Counted from the first letter of the stretch, positions 49,491 to 58,629 are shown. The stretch: DNA of 64,000 bases from Microcaldota archaeon (GCA_021799635.1 JAJZAB010000003.1:1-64000); one strand, 5' to 3'. Program-made: numbers and translations. Notes: a model not told the origin generated them from the sequence alone.

Positions 49491-52025
49491 TCACTCGTTC
49501 TTCTTTGTGAAGTTTACATTGGCCTCTATGATCTCCATGGTTCTGCCTATGTCCCTCTCTATATCCTCCCGCCTGTTCCTCCTGTCGTTGAAGAACTTCC
49601 TGACCACTTCCATTGTTTGCTCGTCGTGCACGAACTCCATGTTCCTGACGTACCTGCCGAGCATCAGCGTGCCGCTGTCGTAAGAAGACCTGATCCTTTT
49701 CCAGTTGCTCATGGTCCACGCCAGCAGAATCTGCCCGGTAGCCGGGTTTTCGGATACAACTTCTGGTATGAGATAGGAGTCCTGGAGGCGCACCTTCTTG
49801 GAAAGCGGCAGCTGGAGCGCCCTCTTCGCAAGGTCCTCCCGCCTGAACGCACCCAATGTCGAAAGCAGCTGCACCCTTTCTTCCGGTATCTCCTCCCTGA
49901 GGTATGCATTTAAGACCCAGTTGAACTCGTTTCCGCCGCCGTTCCATGCAACGCTTCCCAGCATGGCGGCCTTCATGTCAGGGTCCACCAGCTTCCTGTC
50001 CTTCCTGTACTTCTTGTACATCTCATTAAACCTTTTTATTGTAGGCTTGTGGCCAAGCATGCTCAGAATGTGGGCTGAGCTGCTCCTCAGCATTGACTCA
50101 ATGTTGCCTTCACCAGGCCTCTTGTTCCATCCAAGCTTCCCAAGCAGCCTGAGGTGAAACTCCCTGCTGACGGTAGCTACGCGCGCCGACAGCCTCATTC
50201 CGTAGCTCATGTGATAAAGCCAGGAAAGATGATGCGATATGCTCTCGCTCACAAGCGGCTCGGCGTCCATGCAGTACCTGGTTATGAAGTCAAGGTACTC
50301 GGATGCGGCCATCCTGGCCGACCTTGCCATGGCGAAGAGGTCGTTTTCAACGCCCCAGGCATCTATGTAGCCAAGCCTGCCTGAGCTGATGGCCTCGCCA
50401 AGCCTGGGCAGCAGCTCGGTCTGGTACTGGGTCCTGTAGAAGCCTGCTGCGCCGCTGTTTATCTTGATCCAGTCAACCTGGCCAGTGGCTATGTCTTGGT
50501 CAGTTTTATCAAACAGCAGGAAGCCCTCAGCCCCCCTGCTAGTTTTGTAGCGTACCGGCACAGGCCATACGTTCTCGGCGTTTGGACTGCTGCCTAGGAC
50601 AGTATACCTTCCCTGGCTGAGGTGCACTGCAAAATCGCTTTTGTACACCTTGACCAGAGGGTATCCGGGCTTGTCTATCCAAGCCTTTGCAACCCTGGAG
50701 AATGGGACCGGCTTGCCCCTGGCCCTGGCCTCCCGTTCTATGGATCCCCAAAGGTCGTACTTGGTTGCGTTGGAGTACGCGTTTTCTTTCAGATACCTGT
50801 GCAGGCCGCGCCTGAACACCTCCTGCCCGGCGTAGTCCTCGAGCATGCGCAGCACAGTACCGCCCTTCTCGTAGCTTATGCTGTCGAACATCGAGTCTAT
50901 CTGGCTGGAATCCTTGACCACCATGTTTATCGGGTGCGTGGACATAAGCTGGTCTGCAGCAAAGGCAGACGACGCCTCTATGTTGAGGTACTGGTCCATC
51001 ATCCTCCATTTTGGGAAGGTGCTATCAACAGCCTTGTATGCCATGAAGGTAGCAAAGCTTTCGTTGAGCCAGAGGTCGTCCCACCATCTCATTGTGACAA
51101 GGTCGCCGAACCACTGGTGGGTCAGCTCGTGCGCGATCACCTCTGCCACCCTCTGCTTGGCTGCCACGGATGCATTGTCCTTGTCTGAAAGCAGCAGCAC
51201 CTCCCTGAACGTTATCGCGCCCCAGTTTTCCATTGCCCCGGCAGCAAAATCCGGCACAGCTATAAAATCCGCTTTCTTAAGCGGGTAGCTCACGCCGAAG
51301 TACCGTTCGTAGAATGCTATAAACTTCTTCGCGTAGTCCATGGCGAGCGAGCCGAGCTGGGATTTGCCTGGCCTGGTGACAATCCTTATGCGCAGCTTGC
51401 CCAGCCTGCCGTTTATGTACTCGTACCTGCCAACACCCATGTACAGCAGATATGAGGACATCTTCGGCGTCCTTTCAAACGTGACCATCTTCTTCTTGCC
51501 GTCGACCTTCACCGTTGATTTTATTTCAGTATTTGATATCGCGTCGAGATCCTTGTCTATTACCAGAGATATGTCATAGGTTGCCTTGAACTCCGGCTCG
51601 TCGAAGCACGGGAAGGCCGCCCTGGCGTTTGAAGCCTCGAACTGTGTTGTAAGGCTGTACAGCGTCCTCTTCTTGAAGGTGTAGCTGCTCCTGTAGAACC
51701 CGTACATGCCATCGTTGTGCCTGCCCTCGAACTTTATCTCTATGACCGCGTTTCCTGCAATCCTTTCACCGAAGAGCAGCGATATCCTGCCGGCCTTCTC
51801 CTTCCTCTTCACCCTGGCCTTCAGGCTCCTCCCCGATGATTCCACGTGCGCGCTCCTTATCCTTAGTTCCTTGGCGTTCAGGTCTATTGCCGAGGTCTTC
51901 CTCGCTATCTTGACCTCTATTCTCTCATGGCCTAAAAATCTGAAGCTCTTCATGTTCGGCTCAAATGTTATGCTGTAGTTTAACGGAACCACATTGTTGC
52001 CTAGGGTCTCGTGAGTTTCCTTCAT
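49491..52025 (-). CDS. M1 aminopeptidase (tricorn interacting factor F-like)
   Basis: The 844-residue zinc metallopeptidase has GAMENWGA (263-270), HELTHQW (HExxH, 299-303) and LWLNESFA (third ligand Glu322). The domain order is M1: N-terminal beta domain, catalytic domain, small beta domain, C-terminal helical superdomain (ERAP1_C). It trims N-terminal residues from peptides released by proteasome or tricorn. There is no signal peptide, so it is cytosolic. It is probably cotranscribed with the downstream glycosyltransferase. Confidence 0.94.
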   Translation of the reverse strand: MKETHETLGNNVVPLNYSITFEPNMKSFRFLGHERIEVKIARKTSAIDLNAKELRIRSAHVESSGRSLKARVKRKEKAGRISLLFGERIAGNAVIEIKFEGRHNDGMYGFYRSSYTFKKRTLYSLTTQFEASNARAAFPCFDEPEFKATYDISLVIDKDLDAISNTEIKSTVKVDGKKKMVTFERTPKMSSYLLYMGVGRYEYINGRLGKLRIRIVTRPGKSQLGSLAMDYAKKFIAFYERYFGVSYPLKKADFIAVPDFAAGAMENWGAITFREVLLLSDKDNASVAAKQRVAEVIAHELTHQWFGDLVTMRWWDDLWLNESFATFMAYKAVDSTFPKWRMMDQYLNIEASSAFAADQLMSTHPINMVVKDSSQIDSMFDSISYEKGGTVLRMLEDYAGQEVFRRGLHRYLKENAYSNATKYDLWGSIEREARARGKPVPFSRVAKAWIDKPGYPLVKVYKSDFAVHLSQGRYTVLGSSPNAENVWPVPVRYKTSRGAEGFLLFDKTDQDIATGQVDWIKINSGAAGFYRTQYQTELLPRLGEAISSGRLGYIDAWGVENDLFAMARSARMAASEYLDFITRYCMDAEPLVSESISHHLSWLYHMSYGMRLSARVATVSREFHLRLLGKLGWNKRPGEGNIESMLRSSSAHILSMLGHKPTIKRFNEMYKKYRKDRKLVDPDMKAAMLGSVAWNGGGNEFNWVLNAYLREEIPEERVQLLSTLGAFRREDLAKRALQLPLSKKVRLQDSYLIPEVVSENPATGQILLAWTMSNWKRIRSSYDSGTLMLGRYVRNMEFVHDEQTMEVVRKFFNDRRNRREDIERDIGRTMEIIEANVNFTKKNE

Positions 52026-52035
52026 GGCACCACAT

Positions 52036-52581
52036 TCAAAAATTCACTATTGCAGGTATGCCGCTGTACTCGCACAGCAGAATGCCGTACTCCTCCTCGT
52101 CGACAAAGCCGTCACGGTGCAGCCTTCCCTGCCTTTGCACCCCTTCTTTCCTAAAGCCTAATGCGTTGAGAAGGTTTATAGACCTATGGTTGAATGGGAA
52201 CACCCTCGCATGTATGCTGTTCATGCCTAGCTTGCTGAACGAGAAGTGCATGAGGAGCGCGACCGCCTCCCTTGCGTACCCCCTGTGCCAGTAATCCTTG
52301 CCGAGCCAGTAGCCTATCTCGCACTTCCTGTTCATTACGTCTATATTTGCAGCGGCCGCGGCGCCGACAAGCTCGGAGCTGCTGTCGAGGCGGATGCCGA
52401 AGTGGAACTCCCTGCCCAGGGCGGCCTGCTCCACTGCGTGGTTTATGAAGTTGTGGGCGTGCTCCTTCCTGTACGGGTATGGAAACTCACCGAAGGAAGC
52501 GGCGTTGTAGGCTATGTCGAAATCGTTGGCTCTGCTGGCCACAGCGTCAGCGTCTTCTACTGACAGGCTCTGCAGGTACAC
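52036..52581 (-). CDS. RimJ/RimL-type GNAT acetyltransferase
   Basis: The 181-residue protein shows GNAT features of the RimJ/RimL group: CEIGYWLGKDYWHRGYAREAV (acetyl-CoA loop) and NHRSINLLNALGFRKEGVQR. The start is GTG 52581, with an AATATAAG TATA-like element about 40 bases upstream. It may acetylate protein N-termini. It lies 10 bases upstream of the aminopeptidase start on the same strand. Confidence 0.85.
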   Translation of the reverse strand: MYLQSLSVEDADAVASRANDFDIAYNAASFGEFPYPYRKEHAHNFINHAVEQAALGREFHFGIRLDSSSELVGAAAAANIDVMNRKCEIGYWLGKDYWHRGYAREAVALLMHFSFSKLGMNSIHARVFPFNHRSINLLNALGFRKEGVQRQGRLHRDGFVDEEEYGILLCEYSGIPAIVNF

Positions 52582-52678
52582 CCTGAAACCGTGGTAGGTT
52601 ATTATTATTCTGCCACCCCATCTTATATTAAGATTGCCATAGTAATATGTTTATAGCTTCTGCTAGGGGTCTGGTCAG

Positions 52679-53551
52679 ATGAAGGTGCTCAATTCGTTAC
52701 CGCCGTACAACCTTTTCGGGCTTGAGGAGCAGGACTACGCCAAGGCCAGGGTGGTGGTCCTTCCGGTGCCGTACGACTCGACGTCCACCTACAGGACCGG
52801 CTCCAGGGAGGGGCCGCACGCAATAATAGAGGCCAGCAGGAACATGGAGCTGTACAGCGAGGAGCTGGACCGCGACATAAGCGAAATAGGCGTATATACT
52901 CTTGAGGAGCTTGCGCCGGATTTCGGATCGCCGAAGGGCATGGTTGACAGGATTGCCAGGGAAGTCACGCTTATACTCGAGGACTCGAAGGTTCCCCTCC
53001 TTATAGGCGGGGAGCACACCATAGCGATTGGGTCAGTGAAGGCTGTGGCCGCATTCCACAAGGACTTCAGCGTGCTCCACTTTGATGCGCACGCGGATTC
53101 GAGGGATGAACTCAACAGCACCAAATACTGCCATGCCTGCGTGATGGCAAGGATACGGGAGATGTGCGGGAGCTGCTACAGCGTCGGGGTCAGGAGCACG
53201 GACCGCAAAAGCCACAAGGAAAACAGGGGCAGCGTGCTGTACATGGAGGAGATTGAGGATTTGGGGATTGATGATATAGCAGAAAGGATCTCCAAAAGCA
53301 CAAAGAAGAAACTTTACATAACGTTTGACCTGGATGTGCTCGACACCGGCATAATGCCGAACACCGGCACGCCGGAGCCTGGCGGCATGGGATTCAACCA
53401 GGTTTGCAGGATACTCAGGAGGGTACTTTCCGATAAGGAATTGATCGGCATGGACTTCAGCGAACTGTGCCCGATACCAGGCCTTACCGCTCCCAACTTC
53501 CTGGCAGCCAAGCTTATCTATCTCACAATAGGATACGCGTTTAGGCAATGA
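52679..53551 (+). CDS. speB: Agmatinase
   Basis: The 290-residue enzyme has the canonical ureohydrolase motifs LLIGGEHTIA, LHFDAHADSRDE, YCHACVMARI and ITFDLDVLD, then TGTPEPGGM. It hydrolyses agmatine to putrescine and urea for polyamine or hypusine synthesis. It is divergent from the GNAT gene, with TATA sequence (GTTTATAGC) in the roughly 100-base gap. It is much closer to classical agmatinase than the ureohydrolase at 40249. Confidence 0.93.
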   Translation: MKVLNSLPPYNLFGLEEQDYAKARVVVLPVPYDSTSTYRTGSREGPHAIIEASRNMELYSEELDRDISEIGVYTLEELAPDFGSPKGMVDRIAREVTLILEDSKVPLLIGGEHTIAIGSVKAVAAFHKDFSVLHFDAHADSRDELNSTKYCHACVMARIREMCGSCYSVGVRSTDRKSHKENRGSVLYMEEIEDLGIDDIAERISKSTKKKLYITFDLDVLDTGIMPNTGTPEPGGMGFNQVCRILRRVLSDKELIGMDFSELCPIPGLTAPNFLAAKLIYLTIGYAFRQ

Positions 53552-53599
53552 AACGAAAATATCCGAAAAGGATATATACCATTCAGCCCCTAAGTAGCT

Positions 53600-53631
53600 C
53601 TGGGACATTAGTTCATCCCAGCATTATGCTG
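53600..53631 (+). promoter_or_regulatory. Overlapping leader hairpins before the 118-residue orphan gene
   Basis: CTGGGA (53600-53605) pairs with TCCCAG (53616-53621), and CAGCAT-T-ATGCTG (53619-53631) forms a second hairpin sharing the CAG. The two structures are mutually exclusive. The TATA box GATATATACC (53571-53580) places transcription start near 53600, so both would be at the very 5' end of the transcript. Confidence 0.4.
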
Positions 53632-53644
53632 AAGCGGTGGTTTG

Positions 53645-54001
53645 GTGGTCAACAATATAAAAAGTGACTGGGAGCAGGTGGAAAAGAACATAAAGTACTG
53701 GGAAAAAATAGCCAGGCAGAACGAGACTCCGGAGGAAAGGATGGTGGCCCATTTCAGGGATCTGCTCAGGTCTTTCCACGTTCAGTGCAACGAGATTGAT
53801 GCCTTGGAGAAGGAAAGGGATAAGGCAGCCAGCAGGATAAGGTCGTGGGTGGCTGATCCTATCAATGCAGGCATACTGCAAAGGCACGGCGGTGCTGTCT
53901 TCCATGGGGACGCTGATGATGCCGACAAGATTGAGTTTGAAAACTACGTAGTAGCGCTCGACCGCCAGCACGGGAAGCTAAGCGTCAAGAAGCATCACTG
54001 A
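53645..54001 (+). CDS. Orphan small protein with coiled-coil N-terminus
   Basis: The start is GTG 53645 (the track uses TTG 53642). The 118-residue protein begins with charged helices (SDWEQVEKNIKYWEKIARQ, RDLLRSFHVQCNEIDALEKER) and ends in a short beta-rich tail. The family was not recognised. A TATA box and two overlapping hairpins precede it. Confidence 0.5.
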   Translation: MVNNIKSDWEQVEKNIKYWEKIARQNETPEERMVAHFRDLLRSFHVQCNEIDALEKERDKAASRIRSWVADPINAGILQRHGGAVFHGDADDADKIEFENYVVALDRQHGKLSVKKHH

Positions 54002-54086
54002 AGGCTTGGCTGAGCTTTCACGGCTGCAACGGCAAGGTATAAAAAGGATTGAAAACAATTACTAAATAGTTTTGGTGGATGATAGA

Positions 54087-54665
54087 ATGGACGCAAAGAA
54101 TATCGCAATGAGATTAGTCTTGGCATTCTCGGTCATGTCTGTGCTCGCCGGGTATGCTGGTGCATCGATCGCCGGCGGCGAGTGGACTTTGTCAGGCACT
54201 GTGTACAACGGAGGGACCTGCCAGCCGTTGGCCAACGTAACCCTGTTTTCTCCTACCTATTCAGCAGCTACAAACGTATCCACATCCAGCGGCGCTTACC
54301 TGTTAAGGCTTGGAAGGGGAAGCCAGATTGTGAATGCAACCATGGCCGGCTACAATAATTTCACCTACTCCACCCCGTACGAACCAGTAGGCTCAATCAT
54401 AGAATACAACATAATGATGCTTAAGCCTGGTGAGAAGCCTGCTGCGAACTGCAGCTTCTCTTCAAGCAGCACCCCTGGGACATCAAACTTTACCACAACT
54501 ACGGTAATGCCTTCAGCTACAAGCTCTCCGGCATCCACAAGCGCAGCAACCACGGCACCTGTGGCACCTTCGAAAAGCAGCAGCACTGGCTACCTGGCAA
54601 TAGTCGCCATAATAATTATAGTCATTATAATAGTGGTGGCGTACTTTGCGTTCAAGAAGCGCTGA
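54087..54665 (+). CDS. Secreted, membrane-anchored protein with Ser/Thr-rich stalk
   Basis: ATG 54087 is preferred (GGTGGATGATAG just upstream). The 192-residue product has a signal-peptide-like N-terminus (IAMRLVLAFSVMSVLAGYAGA), a carboxypeptidase regulatory-like beta domain (WTLSGTVYNGGTCQPLANVTL ... MAGYNNF), a long Ser/Thr/Pro/Ala stalk, a C-terminal transmembrane helix (LAIVAIIIIVIIIVVAYFAF) and a KKR stop-transfer end. It should be displayed outside the membrane and, given many NxS/T sites, probably N-glycosylated. Confidence 0.78.
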   Translation: MDAKNIAMRLVLAFSVMSVLAGYAGASIAGGEWTLSGTVYNGGTCQPLANVTLFSPTYSAATNVSTSSGAYLLRLGRGSQIVNATMAGYNNFTYSTPYEPVGSIIEYNIMMLKPGEKPAANCSFSSSSTPGTSNFTTTTVMPSATSSPASTSAATTAPVAPSKSSSTGYLAIVAIIIIVIIIVVAYFAFKKR

Positions 54666-54766
54666 GCCTGCAGCCTTGGCTTTCCCCGGCACGCGTGCCA
54701 TAAAAAGCTTTTTTGAAACGCGGCACTGGAAGCCAGAGGGCATGGGATGCCAATGATGAAGAGCAG

Positions 54767-55816
54767 TCAGCCTAGTGCTGATCCTAGCATTGACCCCCAC
54801 CTCTCATCGGCAGGCACTATGCCCAGCGACTTGCATTCCGCAAACTTCCTTTTGGCCATGTTTATGTAGTTTGAGGGGTTCCTGCTGTCATGGAACAGCG
54901 ATTCCTTCGCCGCGCCGGACTTTATGTCGAAGCTCTCCCATACCGCCCAGCACAGCCTGTCAAAAGCCCGTATCATCCTGAACGCCTTCAGCCTGCCAGG
55001 AATGGTCTCATCCTCCCTTATCTTAAAATAGCCGTTGAGAAAGAGCGATAGTTGGGAGGAGTCCATGCCCTCCCTGTCGATCATGCACGATATGCCGTAC
55101 GCTGGATCTGATATGCATACGCTTTCCCAGTCTATAAGCCTTATGCCCTGGCTGCTTACTATTATGTTAGGCGTTGCTATGTCGGTGTGGGTTATTGCGG
55201 CCGCCCCCTTTCCTATATCTATGCCGCTCACAACGGCGAAGGCGTCGCTCAGCCCATCAATGACCATCCTGCCTTCCTTGGATTTTGAAAGTAGCTGGCC
55301 TATGTGGTCCATCTTCTTATTTATCTCTGAGAGCAGGTCTTCCTTTCTTTCTATCCTGTGCAGCATAGAGTAGGCCTCCTCATTTACCCTTATGCTGTTT
55401 ATCCTGGCGATCTCGCTTGCAAGCATGCCCACCAGGCTGTCGTCTATCCTATCTATGTGCCTGCCCTCCACGTATTCGGTTATCATGAATGGCAGGCCCA
55501 GCTTGTCGTTGGACGGCTCCATGGTGTAAGCCCTTGGAGCGACGCCATACCTGTTTAGAACCTTTAGCGCCTTGTACTCGTATTCTATCCTTTTTTCCGG
55601 CTCTTCCGAGGTGCAGAACCTCATGTTGAATCTTTTCCTGTTTATTATAACTGCATAGTTGAAATGCCTGGTTCCTATACCCAAGCGCTCTATGCCCTCG
55701 AACTTCAGGGGTCTTTCCATGCCAAGCCTTGACGGATCCATCCCGCATACATACTTTGGTATCAGCTTCTCCAGCTCGGCCTGGTTCTTTATCGTTGCTT
55801 TCGGGGTCCATTCCAT
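54767..55816 (-). CDS. Aminoglycoside phosphotransferase/choline kinase-like protein
   Basis: The first 160 residues of the track ORF are shadow of the antiporter gene; the protein starts at ATG 55816 (MEWTPKATIKN). The 349-residue kinase-fold product has ITEYVEGRHID, THTDIATPNIIV (the HxDxxxxN catalytic loop) and IRLIDWESVCISDPAYGIS (D-W-E metal motif), typical of APH/choline kinase enzymes. The substrate is unknown, perhaps a small metabolite. It follows the antiporter gene by 5 bases. Confidence 0.8.
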   Translation of the reverse strand: MEWTPKATIKNQAELEKLIPKYVCGMDPSRLGMERPLKFEGIERLGIGTRHFNYAVIINRKRFNMRFCTSEEPEKRIEYEYKALKVLNRYGVAPRAYTMEPSNDKLGLPFMITEYVEGRHIDRIDDSLVGMLASEIARINSIRVNEEAYSMLHRIERKEDLLSEINKKMDHIGQLLSKSKEGRMVIDGLSDAFAVVSGIDIGKGAAAITHTDIATPNIIVSSQGIRLIDWESVCISDPAYGISCMIDREGMDSSQLSLFLNGYFKIREDETIPGRLKAFRMIRAFDRLCWAVWESFDIKSGAAKESLFHDSRNPSNYINMAKRKFAECKSLGIVPADERWGSMLGSALG

Positions 55817-55821
55817 TGGAT

Positions 55822-57108
55822 TCACTTCGCAGCGGCGGCCTTGCGTTCGGCAATTGGCGGAGGCGGCAGCATCTTCATCCTCTTGGTAAGTATGAATATG
55901 CCAACCGTTGATATCAGGTTTGTAATCAATATTATCAAGAACATTTCGTCCAGGAAGTTCGGTATTATTATGCCGAGCGATATGGGAACTGTTGCGATTA
56001 TGGCTGAGGAGAGGCCCCTGCTGGTGTTGAACGATGCTATCAGGCTCATCTTCCTGCTCTGCACCCCTTTTATTTTCGTGTATTTTCCAATCATGCCAAC
56101 GAACAGCATCCTTATCATCAGGATAACTAACGATAGGGCTATTGCAAGTCCGACCAGGAAAATGGTAACTGTGGTTATCTGGAATAGTATGCCTATGTAT
56201 ACGAAGAAGAAGGTCGATGTGAAGAAGACTATCTCCGACTGATAGCGCTTTATGTGATCGAAAAGGCGCCCCTGGTACCGCACATACTTCCTCCACCCCC
56301 TGCCAGAATGGATGACAGAGCCTATGTTTGAGAACGCCAGGCCGAAAACGAACACCGTTATGACGCCGCTGATGCCGAGGATCTCAGAGATGGCGTATGC
56401 GGCGACAACCATGCTTATTGTAAGCGTCCAGCTGTACCTCTCGCTGTACCGCTGGTACCTGTTAAGGAGGTATAGCCAAGCTATGGCGAGTATTATCCCG
56501 AGGAGCACAGCGCCTATTATTATGGTGAATATTGCATCTGCTATGCCGGATGCAGTCACTGATAGCGGGGTTACTATTAATCCGATCAGTATCAGCGGCA
56601 CTATAAGCTGCAGCGTGTCTGTAGCCACGCTCTCGTAAAGAAGCGTGGACTTGAGCTTGTCCGGTATTATCCCTATGACCCTGAGCAGCGTTGGTGATAT
56701 TATGGCGCTCGGCCCTGCGAGCGCGAAGCCGAATATCAGCGAAGCAAAAGCAGACCAGTGGAATACAAAGTATGCCACTAAGAAAAGCGCGAATGCGGTG
56801 ACCAGCGCAGTTGTGAATGTGAACGCGTTCGCCCTCGCAAGCACCGACCCCAGCTTCCTGATGTTCATGTTCATTCCAACGTCAAAAAGTATGAACGACA
56901 CTGCCAGGGCCGTTATGTATGGCACCAGGGCTGAAACTGTGCTTCCCTGCCCTGCCTGTATTAGGTGCAGCACTGGGCCGATCAGAAGGCCGACAAGCAT
57001 GAGCGGAAAGGCTGGGGATATCTTGAGCTTGAAAAAGAATGACTGCAGTATAAATCCAAAAAATACTATGGAGGCAAAGAGAAGAAACACTATTTCTACG
57101 CTAAGCAT
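55822..57108 (-). CDS. Monovalent cation:proton antiporter (CPA family)
   Basis: The 428-residue protein has about 12-13 helices in the Na+/H+ exchanger pattern: PAFPLMLVGLLIGPVL, SFILFDVGMNMNI, FALAGPSAIISPTLL (the P-S-A in place of the usual ND/DD ion site) and SLIASFNTSRGLSSA. It would exchange Na+ or K+ for H+, useful in an acidic habitat. TATA-rich DNA (TATATAAGTATATTTTTAT) precedes it. Confidence 0.85.
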   Translation of the reverse strand: MLSVEIVFLLFASIVFFGFILQSFFFKLKISPAFPLMLVGLLIGPVLHLIQAGQGSTVSALVPYITALAVSFILFDVGMNMNIRKLGSVLARANAFTFTTALVTAFALFLVAYFVFHWSAFASLIFGFALAGPSAIISPTLLRVIGIIPDKLKSTLLYESVATDTLQLIVPLILIGLIVTPLSVTASGIADAIFTIIIGAVLLGIILAIAWLYLLNRYQRYSERYSWTLTISMVVAAYAISEILGISGVITVFVFGLAFSNIGSVIHSGRGWRKYVRYQGRLFDHIKRYQSEIVFFTSTFFFVYIGILFQITTVTIFLVGLAIALSLVILMIRMLFVGMIGKYTKIKGVQSRKMSLIASFNTSRGLSSAIIATVPISLGIIIPNFLDEMFLIILITNLISTVGIFILTKRMKMLPPPPIAERKAAAAK

Positions 57109-57184
57109 TATGTCTACCTTTAGATTTTGAATCCGCTTAGATTATGTATAAAAATATACTTATATATTGTAGTATGCATTCGTT

Positions 57185-57207
57185 ATTAAGCGTTGTTGAC
57201 GCTTAAT
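57185..57207. terminator. 9-bp stem hairpin upstream of the antiporter
   Basis: ATTAAGCGT-TGTTG-ACGCTTAAT is a perfect 9-bp stem with a 5-base loop, about 80 bases before the antiporter start. There is no T run on either side, so it may be an operator instead of a terminator. Confidence 0.35.
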
Positions 57208-57372
57208 TACATGATGGAAAACCTGCTCCTGCTGGCCCGCCACCATGCAAGTTGAAGATTATAGTAGGTGCAGAGCCTTTCGTAAGCCCGGCCAAATCTA
57301 GGCGATTGTAATCAGTGCCGCTGCCTTCTTATGGCTAGCGTGTAAATCGACAGGTTGCCTGCTCTTCCGCCT

Positions 57373-57600
57373 TCAGCCCTTGACAACTTCGGCTGATGCC
57401 TCGGAAAACTTCAGCTTCTGCCCAGTCGGCAAAGTGACTTCTATGGCCTCGCCCTTCTCTCTGCGCGAAGGAGCTTCAGTTGTTCTGCCGCAGCTGTAGC
57501 CTTCGGCGCGGCCTCAGAGAGGCCTGGTCCGACCTGCGCCACCCCAAACCCACCGTCCGGCCAGCCGAACGCACCGACGACCCGCCTTTTCTATGCTTCC
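57373..57600 (-). pseudogene. GC-rich decayed coding fragment between tRNA-Val and antiporter
   Basis: On the minus strand one frame ends with GEAIEVTLPTGQKLKFSEAS and AEVVKG before TGA 57373-57375. The preceding frame (SEAAPKATAAAEQLKLLR) runs smoothly into it if one frame change near 57455 is allowed. No start is visible. It is strongly GC-rich compared with the flanking DNA. I read it as the tail of a degraded gene; the rest of 57109-57657 holds only the hairpin and a tRNA T-arm-like stretch (GGGGTTCAAATCC at about 57616-57628, minus). Confidence 0.3.
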
Positions 57601-57657
57601 AGAATCGGGCCCAAAATTTGGATTTGAACCCCTGTTTTGCCGTCGTATTTTTCAAAA

Positions 57658-57729
57658 TGGGCCCGCGGAGAATTGAACTCCGTATCTTCACGTTGTCAAC
57701 GTGACGTCTTGCCGATCGACCACGAGCCC
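57658..57729 (-). tRNA. tRNA-Val (anticodon GAC)
   Basis: On the minus strand the 72-base sequence folds as a cloverleaf. The acceptor stem pairs GGGCTCG with CGGGCCC, the anticodon stem TCACG/CGTGA encloses loop TTGACAA (anticodon GAC, valine GUC/GUU codons), and the T arm is CGGAG-TTCAATT-CTCCG. The discriminator is A; CCA is not encoded and there is no intron. Its first base is the last base of the RNase Z stop codon TAG, so both must lie on one transcript or on overlapping transcripts. Confidence 0.88.
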
Positions 57730-58628
57730 TATATTATTATTACCATGCCGTCGTACGCAACGCTGGTGTTGCGGAACGCCCTTCTTGCATCTTTTAAAAG
57801 GTCGTCAGGTTTTTTATACCTAGCGCTCATGTGAAATATCACAAGCTTCTTCGCCTTTGCCTTGTTTGCTACCCCTGCGCTTTCGAATGCGGTGGAGTGC
57901 ATCCTTTCCTTGGCCAGCGCCTTCAGGCTGTCTGCATACGTTGCCTCGTGTATCATAATGTCTGCGCCGCTGGCTGCCGTGGCTGCACCGCTGACCGGCC
58001 GGGTATCGGTTATGTAGGCGACCTTCCTCCCCTCGGCGTAGTCCGACACGTCCTCCAGCCTTACCTTCTTTTTCCCAACCATTATAGCTCCCTTCCTCTC
58101 GAGATCAGAAAACATGCTGCCCTTTATGCCCAGCTTGATGCACCTGGCCTTGTTGAAACGGTGCCTGCCGTCCTCCTTGAACACGTAGCCGTAGGTAGGT
58201 ACGCTGTGCCTCAGCCTGAAAGCCGATACGGTGAACCCCCTGCCCGATGCTACCCTCCCGCTCTTCACGCCGACTATAACAATCCTGTATGGTATGTACG
58301 CCCTGTCAAAATCGACCAGGGGCCTCAGCTTCTCCTGCTCGCCTTCCGGCACGTATATGTGCAGCGGTTCCGTCCTCTTGTTGAGCGCGAGGGTCCTTAT
58401 CAGCCCTGCTACGCCTATCACGTGGTCGCCGTGCATGTGAGTTATGAATATGCACCTTATCCTTGACGGATTTATTGAATACAGCATCAGCTGGCGCTGC
58501 ACCCCTTCTCCGCAATCGAACAGGTATACCGAACCGTCGTACTCGATCGAAACTCCGGGCAGGCTCCTCTCCTTGGTCGGCGTTGAGCCCGACGTCCCGA
58601 GGAATGTTATCTTTATCGGAAGAGGCAT
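57729..58628 (-). CDS. rnz: Ribonuclease Z
   Basis: The start is ATG 58628, one base after the NFACT stop; the track's earlier TTG is not needed. The 299-residue metallo-beta-lactamase protein has FLGTSGSTPT, ITHMHGDHVIG (HxHxDH), ITDTRP and the C-terminal LVIFHMSARY His motif of tRNase Z. It removes 3' trailers from tRNA precursors so that CCA can be added. Its stop touches the tRNA-Val gene, which lacks encoded CCA and therefore needs this enzyme. Confidence 0.92.
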   Translation of the reverse strand: MPLPIKITFLGTSGSTPTKERSLPGVSIEYDGSVYLFDCGEGVQRQLMLYSINPSRIRCIFITHMHGDHVIGVAGLIRTLALNKRTEPLHIYVPEGEQEKLRPLVDFDRAYIPYRIVIVGVKSGRVASGRGFTVSAFRLRHSVPTYGYVFKEDGRHRFNKARCIKLGIKGSMFSDLERKGAIMVGKKKVRLEDVSDYAEGRKVAYITDTRPVSGAATAASGADIMIHEATYADSLKALAKERMHSTAFESAGVANKAKAKKLVIFHMSARYKKPDDLLKDARRAFRNTSVAYDGMVIII

Positions 58629-58629
58629 C

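Noticed and set aside
54767-56296. Track ORF of 509 residues as a fused kinase
   Set aside because: Its first 160 residues are the antisense-frame shadow of the antiporter gene; the kinase homology starts at ATG 55816.
57480-57600. GC-rich region considered as SRP or RNase P RNA
   Set aside because: The SRP helix 8 motif (GGAAGG...AGCAG) and the conserved RNase P P4 sequence are not present; a decayed coding fragment explains it better.
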